From JAGLTZ01 sp964637695 (GTDB lineage: Bacteria > Blakebacterota > Blakebacteria > Blakebacterales > Blakebacteraceae): 43,013 nt of DNA. Of the stretch, positions 39,473 through 43,013 are shown in pieces. The stretch spans positions 1 through 43,013 of the forward strand of contig CAZWVF010000017.1 in NCBI GenBank assembly GCA_964637695.1. The letters are read 5' to 3'. The notes under the pieces were generated by a model, which saw only the letters and a list, made by a program, of their open reading frames with translations, did not search any database and was not told the origin of the DNA. Numbering within the stretch: position 1 is the first letter of the stretch; every line of letters begins with the position of its first letter. A program made the position numbers and the translations under genes.

Positions 39473-40857
39473 GATTCAAGCTCCGCAGCGTACGCGTCCG
39501 GATGACGCTCTGGCATCTCCTTGCCATGGCCACCATCCTTGTCATCTTTGCCGTTGGTGTTCACATCTTTGTTCGGTCCAGCCTCTTCCGGCAGGTTGAC
39601 CGCCGGCTGGACACGAGCTTTCTGGCTGTCCAGAACGCTCTCCAGGATGAACTGGACGAACTGGATGAGGTTGAGGAACACGGGCAGGTCGATTTCTTCC
39701 AGGTGACCAGGGATGGGCAGGTGATCTATGAATCATCCGGATGGGCCCGTTCCGATCTCGATTCGGGGTTGATGGGTACCTCCCCCGATTTATCCTGGAC
39801 ATGGAAATCGCCCGCCGGGCTCTCTTTTCAATTCAAATCGGGTACCGTGCAGGATGAGAACCAGAGCTACCGTGCTGTCGTCGCGCTTGAAGTGACAGCG
39901 GTTCTCCACAGTCTACGCAGCCTGGGGAGGACCTTGCTCATCGGCTTCCCCCTGGCACTCCTGCTATCGGTCCTGGGCGGTTATTTCCTGTCGAAGAGGG
40001 TACTGGCTCCCGTTGGGAACATGGCTTCAAAGGCCCGGGAAATCTCCGCGTCACGGCTGCATGAACGCTTGCCCGTGGAGAATCCGGACGACGAGTTCGG
40101 TCAGCTGGCGTCCGTGTTCAACGACACCCTTGCCCGCCTGCATAATTCCTTTGAGCAGCTGAAACGATTCACTGCAGACGCATCCCACGAACTGAGAACA
40201 CCCCTGACCGCTATGCGCAGTGTTGCCGAGGTGGGGCTCAAAGAGGCCAGAGATCCCGCTTTCTATCGCGACGTAATCGGAAGCCTGCTGGAAGAAGTAG
40301 ATCATCTCACGAGGCTCGTCGACAGCCTCCTGGTACTTACGAGATCTGACTCTGCCCGCCTGGACCTTGAAACGGAACGCATGGACCTGTGCGGACTGGC
40401 CGGGGAGGTAATCGAATTCCTCCGGGTTCTAGCTGATGAAAAGGAGCAGACAATCTCACTGAATGCCGGCGAACCCGTTATTGTCGTGGGCGACCGTGCA
40501 CTCCTGCGTCAAGCTCTTGTTAATATCCTTCACAATGCCATCAAGTACATGCACCCCGGAGGCGCAATTCTCATAACTGCGGATCTGCGGCCGAACGGGG
40601 AGGCAGTCATGGAAATCCGTGACGAGGGGCCGGGAATCCCCCCCGAGTATCGGGATAAGGTCTTCAATCGTTTCTACAGGGTGGAGCAGGATCGTTCCGG
40701 CGACCTGAATGGAGTCGGACTGGGACTTTCAATCGCAAGCTGGGCTGTGGAGGCAAACGGAGGCAGGATCGAAATGGAAAGTGAGGAGGGGGTGGGAAGT
40801 ACGTTCAGGATTATTCTCCCGTCGGCAGAATCCGCATCGTCAGAAAATGTACCATGA
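39469..40857 (+). CDS. HAMP-type sensor histidine kinase
   Basis: The 462-residue kinase has TM1 at about 12-36, a periplasmic region of about 110 residues with an acidic stretch (DELDELDEVEE) and a CusS-like fold, TM2 at about 153-176 and a HAMP domain. The H-box DASHELRTPL carries His240. The ATPase domain has NILHNAIKYMHPGG, DEGPGIPP and NGVGLGLSIA. It overlaps both neighbours by 4 bases (ATGA), so the DUF5916 protein downstream is translated with it. The signal is unknown; metal or envelope stress is plausible. Confidence 0.92.
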   Translation: MRFKLRSVRVRMTLWHLLAMATILVIFAVGVHIFVRSSLFRQVDRRLDTSFLAVQNALQDELDELDEVEEHGQVDFFQVTRDGQVIYESSGWARSDLDSGLMGTSPDLSWTWKSPAGLSFQFKSGTVQDENQSYRAVVALEVTAVLHSLRSLGRTLLIGFPLALLLSVLGGYFLSKRVLAPVGNMASKAREISASRLHERLPVENPDDEFGQLASVFNDTLARLHNSFEQLKRFTADASHELRTPLTAMRSVAEVGLKEARDPAFYRDVIGSLLEEVDHLTRLVDSLLVLTRSDSARLDLETERMDLCGLAGEVIEFLRVLADEKEQTISLNAGEPVIVVGDRALLRQALVNILHNAIKYMHPGGAILITADLRPNGEAVMEIRDEGPGIPPEYRDKVFNRFYRVEQDRSGDLNGVGLGLSIASWAVEANGGRIEMESEEGVGSTFRIILPSAESASSENVP

Positions 40858-43010
40858 GAAATCTGATGCTGTGTCTGCTGCTCGCCCTTGTCCGGCCTGT
40901 CACGGTCCTCAATGCCCAGCAGAGCCAGCCCAACACGATCCGGGCATACCGGGTCTCCGAACCTGTCCGCGTGGACGGCCGGTTTACGGAAGAAGCGTGG
41001 GACCTGGCGAGACATATCAGCAATTTCACACAGCGGGAACTCATCGTAAACGAGCCGGTGACGGAGCGAACGGAAGTCGCCGTTATGTACAACGATCGAT
41101 CGCTTTTCATAGGTTTCTGGGGTTACGACAGCGAGCCGGACAAGCTCATCGCCCGCAAAATGAAACGGGACTTCGACTTTGGTTCCGAGGACAACTTCGA
41201 GTTTATCCTCGATACCTACAACGATGACCGAAACGGCTATCTGTTCGTTACCAATCCGAACGGAGCCAAGGCTGATGCACTGGTGATCAACAATGGAAGC
41301 GAGGTGAACGAGGACTGGGATGGTGTATGGTATGTGGCCACGCGCGTAACTGGTGAGGGATGGTTCGCCGAGTTCGAGATCCCTTTCTCTACCCTGAGGT
41401 TCCGTTCCCTGCCGGATCAGACCTGGGGTGTCAACTTCGAACGCAATATTCGCCGCAAGCGGGAGCAGGTGCTCTGGCAGGGATGGTCGCGGGACTCTGA
41501 ACTTGAACTGGTGACACGGGCCGGAACACTGATCGGCCTCGAGGATCTGACCAGCATCCGACTTATGGAAGTAAAGCCATACGTGATCGGCGGGCTGGAA
41601 GACAGGCGTTTCGAAAGCAGCCGGAGCATTTCGGATATTGGTGGTGATCTGAATTATCTGGTCACGCCGACCGTTAAACTGAACCTGACGGTGAACCCCG
41701 ATTTCGCGCAGGTGGAGTCGGACAGGGCACAGGTGAATCTGACCAGGTTCTCGCTGTACTATCCGGAGAAACGGGAATTCTTCCTGGAGGGCGCAGACTT
41801 CTTCAAATTTAATCTGAGCGAACGTATACGGCCGTTTTACAGCCGGCGCATCGGTCTGGACCGGACTGGAACTCCGACAACGATTCTTGGTGGAATGAGG
41901 CTGCTGGGAAAGCTCGGCGATAACACCTTCGGAGCGATGTCATTGCAGACCGCTGATGTCGCCGGGTCACCGACTACCAACTTCACCATCCTTCGCTGGA
42001 AACAGGATATTCTGAAGCAGTCAACGATTGGATTCATGAATGCTTCCAGATTCCAGTCGGGCAGGGTGAACACAACGTACGGAGCCGACTTCCGCTACTC
42101 GACAACACGCCTGTTCGGGGACAAGAATCTCAGCTTCGGGGCCGCCGCGGCCCAGAGTTACACATCTGACGCGGTCGTCAAGACCGGCATGGCACATCGT
42201 CTCTTCATCAGTTATCCCAATGACTCTATCGAGTTCGACGCCTCGTGGGTCCGTGCCGGTGGCGACTTCAATCCAGAGGTTGGGTTCCTGCGTCGGGATG
42301 CCTTCCAGATGTTATACGCCGAGCTTCAGTTCAACCCGCGTCCCGGATTCATCCCCTGGATACGTAAAGCCGAGATAAAACCGCTTGATATCAATTACTA
42401 TATCGATGACGAGACCGGGAAGATGCAGTCTGTCTTCATGGAATTCCGTCCGATAGGTTTCAGCACGAAGAGCGGAGAATTCGTGGAGTTCAACGTAATT
42501 CGAAAGGCTGAACAACTCGTTGAGGACTTCGAGATCAGCGATGAAGTAGTAATATCGACAGGGATATACTGGTTCACACGGGGCGAGATACAGGCCTCCA
42601 CTTTCTCGGGACGACCGCTCTTCAGCGATTTCACGATCGGCTGGGGTGATTTTTATGATGGTAACCGGACTGAACTGGAAGGAAGTATCGGCTGGCGGAT
42701 GAGTAAATACATGAGCTTCAGTGCAGGTTACCAGCGGAATATGATCTCACTTCCAGCGGGGAGTTTTGACGTCGACGAGATCGAGGGTCGTGCTGATTAT
42801 GCCTTCAGCCCCAGATTGTTCGGCTCTGTCTTCGGCCAGTGGAACAGCGAGGACAAGGAGGCGCTGTTCAACTTCAGGATCAACTGGATTCCGAAACCGG
42901 GAACAGATTGGTTCTTCGTCGTCAACCAGGGAGCAGAAACGGTGCGATCACGCTGGGATGCAACCGGTACCACCATAGCCACCAAGCTGGTCTGGCGTTT
43001 CAACATGTGA
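40854..43010 (+). CDS. DUF5916 protein with N-terminal CBM9-like domain (second copy)
   Basis: The 718-residue secreted protein has a short signal peptide (cleavage after LNAQ near residue 22), a CBM9/DOMON-like sandwich (about 35-200: VDGRFTEEAWDLA, then YNDRSLFIGFWGYDS) and a DUF5916 barrel-like region. The signature DFAQVESDRAQVNL, then FSLYYPEKREFFLEGADFF, covers about 282-318 and is fully kept, unlike in the first copy. The C-terminus (TKLVWRFNM) does not end in Phe. It is the last gene of the TolC-RR-HK operon and starts 4 bases inside the kinase gene. It is complete, ending 3 bases before the end of the window. Confidence 0.88.
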   Translation: MRNLMLCLLLALVRPVTVLNAQQSQPNTIRAYRVSEPVRVDGRFTEEAWDLARHISNFTQRELIVNEPVTERTEVAVMYNDRSLFIGFWGYDSEPDKLIARKMKRDFDFGSEDNFEFILDTYNDDRNGYLFVTNPNGAKADALVINNGSEVNEDWDGVWYVATRVTGEGWFAEFEIPFSTLRFRSLPDQTWGVNFERNIRRKREQVLWQGWSRDSELELVTRAGTLIGLEDLTSIRLMEVKPYVIGGLEDRRFESSRSISDIGGDLNYLVTPTVKLNLTVNPDFAQVESDRAQVNLTRFSLYYPEKREFFLEGADFFKFNLSERIRPFYSRRIGLDRTGTPTTILGGMRLLGKLGDNTFGAMSLQTADVAGSPTTNFTILRWKQDILKQSTIGFMNASRFQSGRVNTTYGADFRYSTTRLFGDKNLSFGAAAAQSYTSDAVVKTGMAHRLFISYPNDSIEFDASWVRAGGDFNPEVGFLRRDAFQMLYAELQFNPRPGFIPWIRKAEIKPLDINYYIDDETGKMQSVFMEFRPIGFSTKSGEFVEFNVIRKAEQLVEDFEISDEVVISTGIYWFTRGEIQASTFSGRPLFSDFTIGWGDFYDGNRTELEGSIGWRMSKYMSFSAGYQRNMISLPAGSFDVDEIEGRADYAFSPRLFGSVFGQWNSEDKEALFNFRINWIPKPGTDWFFVVNQGAETVRSRWDATGTTIATKLVWRFNM

Positions 43011-43013
43011 CCC

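Overview
The window looks like one scaffold of a diderm, environmental, uncultivated-type bacterium with roughly 50-55% GC by eye. Outer-membrane factors (two TolC-like proteins), two DUF5916 beta-barrel proteins, an ADOP-type permease with a PadR/HAAS pair and a decayed Ser/Thr kinase-TPR gene are the kind of content seen in Gemmatimonadota, Acidobacteriota, Krumholzibacteriota and related phyla. That placement is an inference; there is no rRNA or other marker here. One run of 100 N (27520-27619) is flanked by identical 55-bp sequences and looks like an assembly join.

Region 1 (1-19.3 kb) is a metal and ion homeostasis island. It holds an HMA metallochaperone, a DUF3347 lipoprotein, a K+ uptake operon (ktrB-ktrA) ending in a ClC protein with CBS and TrkA-C domains, a P1B-4-like metal ATPase with an ArsR/CmtR-like repressor, a DUF5676 membrane protein, a Met-rich CpxP/Spy-like protein, an OmpR-type two-component pair, a SHOCT protein, a YHS protein, and a cusCBA-type RND efflux operon led by a receiver-Fis regulator. 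Seven promoters in this island share one architecture: NTTCA-type boxes repeated every 11 bp, in six cases followed 11-12 bp later by a -10-like hexamer (the -10 is unclear at 8141-8167). I read this as one regulon of an OmpR-family regulator, plausibly the pair at 9.7-11.8 kb.

Region 2 (19.4-26.6 kb) holds an S10 serine carboxypeptidase-like enzyme, an XRE-type remnant, a TlpA-like lipoprotein whose redox motif is W-TGA-PPC, and an ADOP permease followed by PadR and HAAS genes. The in-frame TGA is best explained as selenocysteine (UxxC): the frame stays open to a complete thioredoxin fold, and a 7-bp stem with a GGUC apical loop lies just downstream.

Region 3 (26.6-37 kb) is an accessory patch. 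It has three different nucleotidyltransferase-based modules of toxin-antitoxin type (DUF6036-like pair, MNT/HEPN pair, AbiEi/AbiEii pair), two decayed kinase-TPR fragments, a 24-bp repeat at two boundaries, a DUF5916 protein, and an E1 alpha/beta pair with no E2/E3 beside it.

Region 4 (37.2-43 kb) is a tight operon: TolC-like protein, OmpR response regulator, HAMP histidine kinase and a second DUF5916 protein. The last three overlap by 4 bases each, linking a signalling pair to outer-membrane proteins. All identifications come from reading motifs by eye; no search was run.
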